The notes: generated from the letters alone by a model not told the origin. Positions 6,320-14,825 are shown, numbered from the stretch's first letter. The stretch is DNA of 15,164 nucleotides from JAJZRJ01 sp040757055 (GCA_040757055.1 JBFLXY010000022.1:1-15164); one strand, 5' to 3'. Program-made: numbers and translations.

Positions 6320-6453
6320 CGGCAAGGCCAAACAAGGTGCTGCCCATTTACCGCAAGGGGTGCGCCATGATTTTGGCCATCAGTAAACTTTGAGAGAGGC
6401 AGCCTGACTCCCCCGCCCACACCCCGTCCCCTGTCCCGCCCCTGTCCCGCCCC

Positions 6454-6482
6454 TTTCCATTTTCGCGAAAATCCGGTAGAGT
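6454..6482 (+). promoter_or_regulatory. Likely rnpB promoter
   Basis: TTTCCA (6454-6459) and TAGAGT (6477-6482) are 17 bases apart, and the rnpB 5' end at 6490 lies 7 bases after the -10. Spacing and position fit a sigma-70 promoter, though each element has only about four consensus matches. Just upstream, 6430-6452 is a C-rich stretch with an 11-base near-tandem repeat of CCTGTCCCGCC. Confidence 0.5.
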
Positions 6483-6489
6483 AGCGATC

Positions 6490-6831
6490 GGAGTGGGCGC
6501 ATGATCGCTGGCCGCTTGCGGCCAGAGGAAAGTCCGAACTCCGCAGGGCAGGGAGGTTCGTAACGCGAACCAGGGGCGACCCTGGGAAAGTGCCACAGAA
6601 ACATACCGCCGGGCAACCGGTAAGGGTGAAATGGCGAGGTAAGAGCTCACCGCTTCCGTGGCGACACGGGAGGCAGGGCAAACCCCTCCTGGAGCAAGAC
6701 CAAATAGGGAAACGTTTGAGGGCGGCCCGTCCGATGTTTCCGGGTAGGTTGCACGAGGTGCCGGGCGACCGGCATCCGAGAGAAATGATCATGGCCCGTC
6801 AGGGTACAGAATTCGGCTTACAGCCCACTCC
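6490..6831 (+). ncRNA. rnpB: RNase P RNA (bacterial class A), catalytic RNA of RNase P
   Basis: The universal bacterial RNase P RNA blocks are present in order: GAGGAAAGTCCG after helix P3, GGTAAGGGTGAAA, GAGGTAAGAGCTCACCGC, GGAGCAAGACCAAATAGGG, and ACAGAATTCGGCTTA near the 3' end. The ends are set by helix P1, in which GGAGTGGGC (6490-6498) pairs perfectly with GCCCACTCC (6823-6831). P2 is CATGATC with GATCATG, and P3 is CTGGCCGC with GCGGCCAG. The length of about 342 bases is normal for class A. The RNA removes 5' leaders from tRNA precursors with the RnpA protein. A run of eight T residues (6833-6840) follows P1 and could be the termination signal. Confidence 0.97.
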
Positions 6832-6852
6832 ATTTTTTTTCTTCCGCCAGCC

Positions 6853-8022
6853 ATGCAGGTAACGGCGATCATCCCGGCCGGCGGCAGCGGCCAGCGCATG
6901 GGTCTGGCGGAACCCAAGCAGTTTGTCGTCCTGGCCGGCCTGCCGCTCCTGATCCACACCCTGCGCGCTTTCAGCGCCACGCCGGCAATTTCCGCCATCG
7001 TCGTGGCCGCGCCCCCCGCCGAAATCCCCCGCACCGAAGCCCTCATCCGGGAATACGGCATCGCCAAGATCCACGCGGTGGTGGCCGGCGGCGCCACCCG
7101 CCAGGAGTCGGTGCGCCAGGGGCTCGCCGCGGTGCCGGCGGAGACGGAACTGGTGGCGGTCCACGATGCCGCCCGCCCCCTGGTGACCCCGGCGCTGATC
7201 GAGGCCTGCATCGCCGCCGCGACCCGGCACGGGGCCGCCATTGCCGCGGTACCGGTCAAGGACACGCTCAAGCGCGAGACAACCGGCCAACTTGTTGCCA
7301 CTACCGTGGACCGGACCGGACTCTGGCAGGCGCAGACTCCCCAGGTGGCGCGGCGCGAACTTCTCGAAGCGGCCTATGCCGCTGCCGAGCGCGACAATTT
7401 CCGCACCACCGACGAGGCTTCGCTGCTGGAGCACCACGGCTGTCCGGTGGCCCTGGTGGCCGGCAGCGAGACCAATCTCAAGGTGACCCGCCCCGAGGAT
7501 CTCACCATTGCCGAGGCCCTGCTCATGCCCGCTCCCCAAGCCACCGCCCTCCGCATCGGCCACGGCTACGACGCCCACCGCCTTGTCGCGGGCCGCGCCC
7601 TGATCCTGGGCGGGGTCACCGTGCCCCACCAGCTGGGGCTCCTCGGCCACTCCGACGCCGATGTCCTCACCCACGCCCTCTGCGATGCCCTCCTGGGCGC
7701 CCTGGGCCAGGGCGACATCGGCCGCCACTTTCCCGACTCCGACCCGCAATACCGCGGCGTCTCAAGCCTCAAGCTGCTCGCCCACGTGGTCTCCCTGATG
7801 CACAAAGAGGGCTTTTGCCTGGCCAACGCCGATCTCACCGTGATCGCCCAGCAGCCCAAACTCGCCCCGCACCTTGCGGCCATGCGGGCCAATCTGGCCG
7901 CGGTCTGCCAGGCGAGCGAGGCAGTACTCAACCTCAAGGCCACCACCACGGAAGGGATGGGCTTTGCCGGCCGCGAGGAAGGGATCGCCGCCCACGCCGT
8001 GGTGCTGCTCTCCCGCCTATAA
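6853..8022 (+). CDS. ispDF: Bifunctional IspD/IspF enzyme of the MEP isoprenoid pathway
   Basis: The 389-residue fusion joins two enzymes. Residues 1 to about 230 are IspD (MEP cytidylyltransferase): IIPAGGSGQRMG at 6-17, PKQF at 21-24, then VHDAARP, VPVKDTLKR and ETNLKVTRPED. Residues about 232-389 are IspF (2-C-methyl-D-erythritol 2,4-cyclodiphosphate synthase): GHGYDAHRL gives zinc ligands D240 and H242, GHSDADVLTH gives H274, followed by GDIGRHFPD and ATTTEGMGF. The product carries out two non-adjacent steps, since IspE acts between them. Both active sites appear complete, and the linker is only a few residues long (around MPAPQAT). The ATG at 6853 has no Shine-Dalgarno sequence and lies 21 bases after rnpB. 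No better upstream start exists in frame. Expression may depend on rnpB read-through or an internal promoter. Confidence 0.95.
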   Translation: MQVTAIIPAGGSGQRMGLAEPKQFVVLAGLPLLIHTLRAFSATPAISAIVVAAPPAEIPRTEALIREYGIAKIHAVVAGGATRQESVRQGLAAVPAETELVAVHDAARPLVTPALIEACIAAATRHGAAIAAVPVKDTLKRETTGQLVATTVDRTGLWQAQTPQVARRELLEAAYAAAERDNFRTTDEASLLEHHGCPVALVAGSETNLKVTRPEDLTIAEALLMPAPQATALRIGHGYDAHRLVAGRALILGGVTVPHQLGLLGHSDADVLTHALCDALLGALGQGDIGRHFPDSDPQYRGVSSLKLLAHVVSLMHKEGFCLANADLTVIAQQPKLAPHLAAMRANLAAVCQASEAVLNLKATTTEGMGFAGREEGIAAHAVVLLSRL

Positions 8023-8565
8023 GGCGGCCATCTCCAGGGGATAGGACGCCTCGATGGTGTGGATGGCGCCCTTGGCGGTGAGCACGCTGGAATAGAGGTG
8101 GAATTCGCTCACCGTGAAGGTTGGCGAGCTGTAGAGGGAATTGCCGGCCAGGAATTGGGTCACCTTGCCGACCGGCGTGCCGTCGAGGCGCGCCAGGGTG
8201 ATGTGGGGCGAGAATTTGCGCGGTTCGGGCTCAAGCCCCAGGCGCACCACCGCCTTCTCGATCCGGCTGCGGAGCGCGGTGACCCCTTCGGCCGGTTCCA
8301 CCCCGGCCCAGAGCACCCTGGGTGCCTTGCGCGGCGGGAAGTAGCCGAACCCCTTGACCCGCAGATCAAAGGCGCCGCCATCCACCGCGTTCAGGGCCTC
8401 CCGGATCTCGCGAAAGAGCCCGCCATCCACCTCGCCGACAAAGCGCAGGGTGAGGTGGAGCTGCTCCGGCGCCACCCAGCGCGCCCCCGGCATGCCGCAG
8501 CAGAAGCGGGCCAGCTCCTCCACCACCGCTTCGGGCAGATCAATGGCAACGAAAAGACGAGGCAT
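8017..8565 (-). CDS. thpR: RNA 2',3'-cyclic phosphodiesterase (2'-5' RNA ligase family)
   Basis: The 182-residue protein is a 2H phosphoesterase. Its two HxTx motifs are HLTL at 37-40 and HITL at 121-124, and the N-terminus MPRLFVAIDLPEAV is typical of LigT/ThpR. The family hydrolyses 2',3'-cyclic phosphates and can join 2'-5' linked RNA halves in vitro; its biological role is not settled. I chose the ATG at 8565 because AGAAGG lies 8 bases upstream and the family N-terminus starts there. A start at 8622 would add 19 poorly conserved residues. Its stop overlaps the end of ispDF by 6 bases on the opposite strand, so the two genes converge tail to tail. It is divergent from aroD. Confidence 0.92.
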   Translation of the reverse strand: MPRLFVAIDLPEAVVEELARFCCGMPGARWVAPEQLHLTLRFVGEVDGGLFREIREALNAVDGGAFDLRVKGFGYFPPRKAPRVLWAGVEPAEGVTALRSRIEKAVVRLGLEPEPRKFSPHITLARLDGTPVGKVTQFLAGNSLYSSPTFTVSEFHLYSSVLTAKGAIHTIEASYPLEMAAL

Positions 8566-8615
8566 GGCGAACACCTTCTGCGCCGTCCGCGTCCCGCTGG
8601 TCCCTTGCGAGAAGG

Positions 8616-8643
8616 TTGACAAGAGCGCGGCGGATGGAATAGT
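8616..8643 (+). promoter_or_regulatory. Candidate promoter for the aroD-aroE-aroA operon
   Basis: A consensus TTGACA (8616-8621) is followed after 16 bases by AATAGT (8638-8643, four of six matches). It lies in the space between the divergent thpR and aroD genes, about 80 bases before aroD. The leader contains a G-C hairpin (GCGGCC 8655-8660 with GGCCGC 8664-8669) and a 10-base palindrome (8685-8694). No leader peptide or riboswitch is recognised. Confidence 0.5.
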
Positions 8644-8722
8644 TTGAGAAACTTGCGGCCGCCGGCCGCCGAACGCGCCGCAGAGAGGCGCCTCCCAAGA
8701 AGGGTAGCTGGTTTATCGACGA

Positions 8723-9433
8723 ATGACAACGGGAATGTCCGCACATACGCCACCCGGCCTGGTCTGCGTCTCGGTGGCGCAGCCCACGGTGGAACTCGCC
8801 CTCGCTGCGGCCCGGGGGCTCGCCGGCCAGGCCGACGTGATCGAACTCCGCCTCGACGCCATGACCCGGCCGGCGGTGGCGCAGTTCATGGAAAAAATCC
8901 GCACGCCGCTCCTCTTCACCAACCGGGCGCAATGGGAGGGGGGCCTGTTCCGCGGCGAGGAGAAAAAAAGGGGCGCCCTGCTCCTTGAGGCCGCGGCCGC
9001 CGGCTGCGCCTACGTGGACCTGGAACTCAAGGCGGATCTCGGCCTGCGCCGCGAACTGCTCGCCGCCGCCACGACAAGCCGCGTCATCCTCTCCTGGCAC
9101 AACTTCACGGAAACCCCGGACGACAGAACCCTGGCCGAGATTCTTGCCCAGCAGATGGCGAGCGGGGCGCAGATCGGAAAAATGGTGACCATGGCCCACA
9201 CCTGGCAGGATGCCCTGCGGGTGCTCCAGCTGCAACTCGCCGCCGCCGCGAGCAACTTCCCGCTCATCGCCTTCTGCATGGGGGCGCCGGGCGTCATCAG
9301 CCGGCTGGCCACCCTGGAACTGGGCGGCTACATGACCTACGCCGCGCCGGACGAGGCCAGCGCCACCGCGCCGGGCCAGCTCGCGCTCGCCACCTTAAAC
9401 CAGCTCCGGGCAGCACTCCGCCATGGCAATTGA
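8723..9433 (+). CDS. aroD: Type I 3-dehydroquinate dehydratase
   Basis: The 236-residue protein is a class I dehydroquinase, third step of the shikimate pathway (3-dehydroquinate to 3-dehydroshikimate). Visible motifs are VIELRLDAM at 39-47, VDLEL at 98-102, SWHNFTETP at 124-132 with catalytic H126, and GAQIGKMVTMA at 148-158 with Schiff-base lysine K153. R194 (VISRL) and the PGQL loop at 217-220 complete the site. Length is normal for type I. The ATG at 8723 has no strong ribosome site (AAGAAGGG is about 18 bases away), and ATG 8735 is an equally possible start. It leads a three-gene shikimate operon, and its end overlaps aroE by 11 bases. Confidence 0.95.
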   Translation: MTTGMSAHTPPGLVCVSVAQPTVELALAAARGLAGQADVIELRLDAMTRPAVAQFMEKIRTPLLFTNRAQWEGGLFRGEEKKRGALLLEAAAAGCAYVDLELKADLGLRRELLAAATTSRVILSWHNFTETPDDRTLAEILAQQMASGAQIGKMVTMAHTWQDALRVLQLQLAAAASNFPLIAFCMGAPGVISRLATLELGGYMTYAAPDEASATAPGQLALATLNQLRAALRHGN

Positions 9434-10241
9434 CGGCACGACCGAAATCTACGGCATCATCGGCAACCCGGTGGCCCACTCCTTAAGCCCGGCCATGCAC
9501 AACGCCGCTTTCGCGGCGCTCGGCCTCAACAAGGCCTACGTCGCCTTCCCGGTCACCGACGTGGCCGCGGCCCTGTCCGGCCTCAAGGCCCTCGGCATCC
9601 GCGGGGCGAGCGTCACCGTCCCGCACAAGGAGACGGTGCTCCCCTATCTCGACACCATCGACCCGGTGGCGGAAAAAATCGGGGCCGTGAACACCCTGGT
9701 CTTCCGCGACAACGCGATCCATGGTCTCAACACCGACTGGCTCGGCGCCAACCGCGCCTTGGGCGAGGCGATGCGCCTCAAGGGCAGCCATGTCCTCCTC
9801 CTGGGCGCCGGCGGCTCGGCCCGGGCCATCGGCTTCGGCCTCATCGAGGCGGGTGCTACGGTCACGGTGGCCAATCGCACCGCCGGCAAGGCAAAGGCCC
9901 TCGCCGCGGCCCTGGGTTCCCCCTGGGTGACCATCGAAGACGCCGCCACCCTCAAGGCGGACGCCCTCATCAACGCCACCTCGGTGGGCATGGGCCGGCT
10001 GGCCCGCGAGATGCCGCTGCCCGCCTCGGCCCTTGCCAACGTGACGGTGGTGATGGACATCGTCTATGCGCCGCTCGAAACGAAACTCCTGGCCGCCGCC
10101 CGCGCCGCCCACTGCACCGTGGTGGATGGCCTCGCCATGCTTTTGTACCAAGGTGTCGCCCAATTCGAAATCTGGACCGGCATGACCGCGCCCGTGGCGC
10201 TCATGCGCCAAACCCTGCTGACCCACCTGCCAAAACCATGA
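9423..10241 (+). CDS. aroE: Shikimate dehydrogenase (NADP+)
   Basis: The 272-residue enzyme reduces 3-dehydroshikimate to shikimate, the step after AroD. Key elements are SLSPAMHN at 20-27 (shikimate contacts), VTVPHK at 64-69 with catalytic K69, GAVNTL at 87-92, and NTDWLGA at 103-109 with D105. A Rossmann GAGGSARAI motif and an NRT stretch bind NADPH. NATSVGM and the C-terminal GLAMLLYQGVAQFE follow the usual AroE order. It overlaps aroD by 11 bases upstream and aroA by 4 bases (ATGA) downstream, so the operon is translationally coupled. Nothing is truncated. Confidence 0.96.
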   Translation: MAIDGTTEIYGIIGNPVAHSLSPAMHNAAFAALGLNKAYVAFPVTDVAAALSGLKALGIRGASVTVPHKETVLPYLDTIDPVAEKIGAVNTLVFRDNAIHGLNTDWLGANRALGEAMRLKGSHVLLLGAGGSARAIGFGLIEAGATVTVANRTAGKAKALAAALGSPWVTIEDAATLKADALINATSVGMGRLAREMPLPASALANVTVVMDIVYAPLETKLLAAARAAHCTVVDGLAMLLYQGVAQFEIWTGMTAPVALMRQTLLTHLPKP

Positions 10242-11512
10242 AAGAGATCATTCCCCACCGCACGCTCAACGCCACCGTCGAGGTGCCGGGCTCGAAAAGC
10301 CTCACCCAGCGGGCCCTTATCGCCGCAGCCCTGGCCGATGGCGACTCCACCCTGCTCGGCCCGCTCACGAGCGAGGACACCGAATACACCTCCGAGGCCC
10401 TGCGCGCCATGGGCATCGGCGTCGAGCACCACGGCGACCGCTGGCTGGTTCACGGCCAGGGCGGCCGCATCGCCACGCCGGCCAAAGCGATCTATCTCGG
10501 CAACAACGGCACCGCCACCCGCTTCCTCACCTCGGTGGCCTCCTTGGGTCACGGCCCCTTCGCCATCACCGGCGACGAACGCATGGCCGAACGCCCCATC
10601 GCCCCGCTGATGCAGGCCCTGACCGGCTGGGGTGCGGCGATCCGCAGCGTCAAAGGTACCGGCTGCCCGCCCCTCGAAATCCTCGCCCAGGGGCTCCGGG
10701 GCGGCGAAACCGTGCTGCCCGAGGGCAAGAGCAGCCAGTATCTCTCCTCGCTGCTCCTGGTCGCCCCCTATGCCGCCAGCCCGGCCACCCTCCGGGTGGA
10801 AGGCGAGGTGCTCTCGAAGCCCTACGTCCACATGACCCTTGCCGTGATGCGCGATTTCGGGGCCACCGTGACCGCCAACGCGGCCCTCAACCACTTCACC
10901 GTCGCCCCGGGCCGCTACCGGGCCAGGGAATACCGGGTGGAAGGGGACGCCTCCAGCGCCTCCTACTTCTGGGCCGCCGCGGCGGTAACCGGCGGCTCCG
11001 TCACGGTGGCCAATGTCCCCTCCCCCTCGCTGCAGGGCGATGCGGTGCTGGCCGAGATCCTGGGCCGCATGGGCTGCCGGGTCGAGACCACGGCCCACGG
11101 CATTACGGTGCGCGGCACGGAAAAGCTGGCGGGTATCGAGGTGGACATGGGCGACTGCCCGGACGTGGTGCCGACCCTGGCGGTGGTGGCGAGCTTCGCC
11201 ACCGGCCGCACCGTAATCAGGAACATCGCCCACCTGCGGATCAAGGAGTGCGACCGCCTCCACGTCATGGCCAGCGAACTGGCCAGGCTCGGGGTGCGCA
11301 CCGAGGAAGGGAGCGACACCCTGACCATCGAGGGCCAGGGCCGCGACGCGGCCTACCACGGCGCCGCCATCAGCACCTACAACGACCACCGCATCGCCAT
11401 GAGCTTCGCGGTGGCGGGCCTGATGGTGCCGGGGGTGCGGATCGAAGGGGAAGGGTGCGTGGTCAAATCGTTCCCCGACTTCTGGGAACGCTTCCAGCGC
11501 CTCTATTCCTGA
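10238..11512 (+). CDS. aroA: 5-enolpyruvylshikimate-3-phosphate (EPSP) synthase
   Basis: The 424-residue enzyme transfers the enolpyruvyl group of PEP to shikimate-3-phosphate, the sixth step of the shikimate pathway. It shows PGSKSLTQRA at 17-26 (K20), LGNNGTATRF at 87-96, GDERMAERP at 112-120, EGKSSQYLSS at 162-171, DCPDVVPT at 306-313 (catalytic D309), IKECDRL at 335-341 (E337), NDHRIAMS at 382-389 (R385) and VKSFPDFW at 409-416 (K410). The glycine at the glyphosate-sensitive position is present (G91). The residue equivalent to E. coli P101 is F96. The ATGA overlap with aroE shows coupling. The gene ends 21 bases before the convergent c-di-GMP gene, and no clear terminator is seen. Confidence 0.96.
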   Translation: MKEIIPHRTLNATVEVPGSKSLTQRALIAAALADGDSTLLGPLTSEDTEYTSEALRAMGIGVEHHGDRWLVHGQGGRIATPAKAIYLGNNGTATRFLTSVASLGHGPFAITGDERMAERPIAPLMQALTGWGAAIRSVKGTGCPPLEILAQGLRGGETVLPEGKSSQYLSSLLLVAPYAASPATLRVEGEVLSKPYVHMTLAVMRDFGATVTANAALNHFTVAPGRYRAREYRVEGDASSASYFWAAAAVTGGSVTVANVPSPSLQGDAVLAEILGRMGCRVETTAHGITVRGTEKLAGIEVDMGDCPDVVPTLAVVASFATGRTVIRNIAHLRIKECDRLHVMASELARLGVRTEEGSDTLTIEGQGRDAAYHGAAISTYNDHRIAMSFAVAGLMVPGVRIEGEGCVVKSFPDFWERFQRLYS

Positions 11513-11533
11513 ACAGGGAAAAGCGCCGGCACC

Positions 11534-14500
11534 TCAGGCGTCGAAGGGCAGGAAACGCTGGCCCGAGCCGGCCTGGCTGGGCAGCTCCAGATGGCGGTCG
11601 GCAAGGAGCATGGCGAGCAGTTCGTCGTAGGGCACCGGCTGGCTGAAGAGATACCCCTGCATCTGATCGCAGCCCCGCTCCCGCAGGAAAAGGAGCTGTC
11701 CCGACTCCTCCACCCCCTCCGCCACCACCTTGAGTTTCAGGCTTTTGGCCATGGTGATGATGGTGGCGGTGATGGCGCAGTCGTCCTCGTGGCCCGGCAG
11801 GTCGCGGATGAAGCGGCGGTCGATCTTGAGTTCGTCGATGGGCAGGTGTTTCAGGTAGTAGAGGGAGGAGTAGCCGGTGCCGAAGTCGTCCACCGAAAGG
11901 CTGATGCCCATCTCCCGCATCCGGCCCAGCACCGCCAGGGCCTTCTGCTCGTTGTCCATGACCGTGCTCTCGGTGATCTCGAAGGCGAGGCAATCGGTGG
12001 GCAGTCCGCTCTGCTTGAGGATGGCGGCGATGGTATCGACCAGGTCGTCCTGCCGGAACTGCCGCGGCGAAAGATTGACCGAGACCGGCAGGCGGAAGCC
12101 CAGATCGAACCATGCCTTGGCATCCCGGCAGGCCTGCTCCATCACCCACTCGCCGATCCCCACCACCAGTCCGGTATCCTCGGCCAGCGGGATGAATTCC
12201 CGCGGCGAGATGAGCTGACCCTGGGCGTTCTTCCAGCGCACCAGGGCCTCGGCCCCGACGATCCGGCCACTGACCAGATCGATCTTGGGCTGGTAGTGGA
12301 TGACGAATTCCCGCTGCTCCAAGGCCTTGCGCAGGGAGTTCTCCACCGCCAGCCAGTCGCTGACCCGCTGGGACATGGAGGGGGTGAAGATCTGGTAGGT
12401 GTTGCGCCCTTCCTCCTTGGCCCGGTACATGGCGGTGTCGGCGTTGCGGATCAGGGTCTCGTGATCGGCGCCATCCTCCGGGTAATAGGCAATGCCGATG
12501 CTGGCGGAGAGATAGAGTTCGTGCTCCTGGAAAACAAAGGGCGGCGCGATCGCCTCGGTGATGCGCCGCGCCGCATGGACGGCATCCTCCGCCTGCTCCA
12601 CTCCTTCGAGCAGCACGATGAACTCGTCGCCGCCGTGACGGGCCACGGTGTCCCGCTCCCGCACGCAGTGTTTGAGCCGTACCGCCACCTCCTTTAAAAG
12701 CAGGTCGCCCACGGTGTGGCCCAGGGAATCGTTGATGCGCTTGAAGTTGTCGAGGTCGAGAAAGAGCAGCGCCAGCATGCTCTCCTGCCGCTGGGCATGG
12801 CCCATGGCCAGCCCCAGCCGTTCGCGGAACAGCACCCGGTTGGGCAGCGAGGTCAGGGCATCGTGATGCGCCTGGTAACGGAGGCGCTCCTCGTGCAGCT
12901 TGATCGCGGTCATGTCGTGGAAGACCCCGACATAGTGGGTCAGGCGACGCTTGGCGTCGCGGATCGCGTTGATGGTGAGCCACTGGGGATAGACCTCGCC
13001 GTTCTTGCGCCGGTTCCACACCTCGCCCTGCCACTTGCCCTCGCCGACGAGCGACCGCCACATCTCGGCGAAAAAGGCGCTGTCGTGGCGTTCCGACTTG
13101 AGCAGCCGCGGATTTTCCCCCAGCACCTCCGCCTCGGCATACCCGGTGATCTCGCTGAAAGCGCGGTTGACCTTCTCGATCCGGCCCTCGGGGTCGGTGA
13201 TGACGATGCCCTCGATACTGCTCTCGAAGACGTTGGCGGCCAGATGGAGTTCCTCGGTGGCCTTGCGGTTCTCGGTGATGTCCTGCACGGTGCCGAACAT
13301 CCGCAGCGGCCGCCCCTTGGCGTCGCGGGTCAACTCCGCCTCGGTCCGCACGTGGCGAACCTTGCCGTCGGGCCGCACGATCCGGAACTCCATCTGCGCC
13401 ACCTCGCCGGCGCCGAGCAACTCCTCCACCGCCTGCCGGAGCCCTTCCGCATCCTCGCTGTGCACGTAGCGCAGCACCCCTTCCATGGTGTGGGAGATCT
13501 CCTGTTCGCTCAGCCCGAAGATCCGGAGCGCCTGGTCGGAATAGACCGTGACGTTCTTGGGCACCATCCACTCCCAGTGGCCGAGCCGGGCGATCTGTTG
13601 CGCCTTGGCCAGACTGTTCTGACTGCGCCGCAGTTCCCGTTCGACCCGTTCCTTCTCGGCGATCTGCTGGAGGAGATCCTCGTTGGTGCGGGCCAGATCG
13701 ACGGTGCGCTCGACGATGACGCTCTCCAGCTTGTGGCGGTAAGTCTCCAGCTCGGTGTTGCTCCTGGTCAGCTCGCCGCCTTTCTTTTCCAACGATTCGT
13801 TGAGTTCCACCAGTTCGCGGTTCAGCTTGGTGAAGGCGGCGTGCAGCACGAGAAAGGCGAGCAGGACCACGACCGCGGTAAGCGCGCCGCCCATGAGGAG
13901 GAAACGGTGGAACTCCCGGACGGAGGAGGTGACGTCGGCGGCAAAGAGCACCCGGGCGAGGACGTTGCCGTGATAGTCGGCCAGCACGGTCTGGGCGTTC
14001 AGCTGGTACCAGCGCCCCTGATGCTGAAAGCGCTGCGGCCCGTGGAAAAAGGTGAAATTGGGCGGCAGTTCGTCGAAGAGGTTCTTCTCGCCCTTGAGCA
14101 GCAGGGCGTCACGGAAATAGAGCAGGTGCTGGTCGCCGCCGACCTGCTCGCCTGTGGCCGGCGCCATGGCCGGATCGATGAGCAGGGCGGTGTGCACCCC
14201 CCGCTCGTTGCCCATCTGGCTCAGCAGGTGGTTGAGCCGGATGCCGAATTCCACGCTGCCCACATGGTTGCCCCGGTAGATCACCGGCTGGACCACCCGG
14301 TAGAAAAGCCCCTCCTTGATCAGGTCGAAACCGGCCTGCTGTTTGCGGCTGCGGTTGGCCTCCACCACCATGGGCCGGGAGGCGGCAAGGTCGTCGCCGA
14401 AGAGTTCCGGCCGATGGAGACGGAGAAAGGAGCGGTTGTCGGGGGTGTGGAAATGGAAGAGGGCGAAATCGGGATTTTCCTGCCGGAAGACCTTGAGATA

Positions 14501-14797
14501 GAGCGGCGCCGCCACCCGCAGCAACCGCTCGCGGTCCCGCCGGGCAAAGGCCTCCACCACCTCGCTGCGGATGTTCACCAGGTTCCGGATGCGGAACCGG
14601 TAGGGCTCGAAGGCGGCGCGGGTGGCAAAGGCAAGCTGGGTTTCGATGCTCCGGGCGCGCTCGTCGAGGATGCGCTGGAGATCCTCCTGCTGGTGGCGTA
14701 CTCCCCACACCGCGAAGCTGGCGGCCATCGCGAGGATGGTCGCCAGCACGGTCAGCGTCGCCTTCCATTTGGTCATCGCAGACATCGGAAAAAGCAC
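11534..14797 (-). CDS. Membrane sensor with PAS-PAS-GGDEF-EAL domains (cyclic-di-GMP turnover)
   Basis: The 1087-residue protein has a transmembrane helix at about 12-32, a periplasmic region to about 298 that resembles a Cache-type sensor, and a second helix at 299-322. A coiled coil (325-400) is followed by PAS domains at roughly 400-510 and 520-632. The GGDEF domain (640-805) has intact GGDEF at 722-726 and an RxxD inhibitory site (R713, D716). The EAL domain (815-1065) has E850-A-L, N908, E940, D970/D971, K991, E1027 and Q1047. Both a diguanylate cyclase and a phosphodiesterase therefore look competent; which dominates cannot be told. The GTG at 14797 has GGAG 9 bases upstream, but ATG 14785 is an alternative. 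It follows pgi by 28 bases on the same strand. Confidence 0.94.
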   Translation of the reverse strand: MLFPMSAMTKWKATLTVLATILAMAASFAVWGVRHQQEDLQRILDERARSIETQLAFATRAAFEPYRFRIRNLVNIRSEVVEAFARRDRERLLRVAAPLYLKVFRQENPDFALFHFHTPDNRSFLRLHRPELFGDDLAASRPMVVEANRSRKQQAGFDLIKEGLFYRVVQPVIYRGNHVGSVEFGIRLNHLLSQMGNERGVHTALLIDPAMAPATGEQVGGDQHLLYFRDALLLKGEKNLFDELPPNFTFFHGPQRFQHQGRWYQLNAQTVLADYHGNVLARVLFAADVTSSVREFHRFLLMGGALTAVVVLLAFLVLHAAFTKLNRELVELNESLEKKGGELTRSNTELETYRHKLESVIVERTVDLARTNEDLLQQIAEKERVERELRRSQNSLAKAQQIARLGHWEWMVPKNVTVYSDQALRIFGLSEQEISHTMEGVLRYVHSEDAEGLRQAVEELLGAGEVAQMEFRIVRPDGKVRHVRTEAELTRDAKGRPLRMFGTVQDITENRKATEELHLAANVFESSIEGIVITDPEGRIEKVNRAFSEITGYAEAEVLGENPRLLKSERHDSAFFAEMWRSLVGEGKWQGEVWNRRKNGEVYPQWLTINAIRDAKRRLTHYVGVFHDMTAIKLHEERLRYQAHHDALTSLPNRVLFRERLGLAMGHAQRQESMLALLFLDLDNFKRINDSLGHTVGDLLLKEVAVRLKHCVRERDTVARHGGDEFIVLLEGVEQAEDAVHAARRITEAIAPPFVFQEHELYLSASIGIAYYPEDGADHETLIRNADTAMYRAKEEGRNTYQIFTPSMSQRVSDWLAVENSLRKALEQREFVIHYQPKIDLVSGRIVGAEALVRWKNAQGQLISPREFIPLAEDTGLVVGIGEWVMEQACRDAKAWFDLGFRLPVSVNLSPRQFRQDDLVDTIAAILKQSGLPTDCLAFEITESTVMDNEQKALAVLGRMREMGISLSVDDFGTGYSSLYYLKHLPIDELKIDRRFIRDLPGHEDDCAITATIITMAKSLKLKVVAEGVEESGQLLFLRERGCDQMQGYLFSQPVPYDELLAMLLADRHLELPSQAGSGQRFLPFDA

Positions 14798-14825
14798 CCC
14801 CCCGGGCTCCGGCCCCCGTTGCGGC

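Larger units (their letters stand above)
3460..6330. mobile_element. AT-rich restriction-modification islet inserted between rnhA and rnpB
   Basis: The three genes in this interval (cytosine methyltransferase, vsr, HNH nuclease) use many AAA, AAT, TTT and ATT codons. The flanking housekeeping genes strongly prefer G or C at third positions. All three point the same way and are nearly contiguous. This is the usual picture of a laterally acquired restriction-modification cassette. No integrase, transposase or clear terminal repeats are present, so the borders are approximate and were judged from composition by eye. Confidence 0.7.

Noticed and set aside
6430..6452. Two C-rich near-tandem 11-base repeats before rnpB
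   Set aside because: Only two copies in low-complexity sequence; not a CRISPR or a repeat family, and no function is suggested.
6286..6862. Open frames on both strands across rnpB
   Set aside because: The region folds as RNase P RNA with all conserved blocks, so these frames are not coding.
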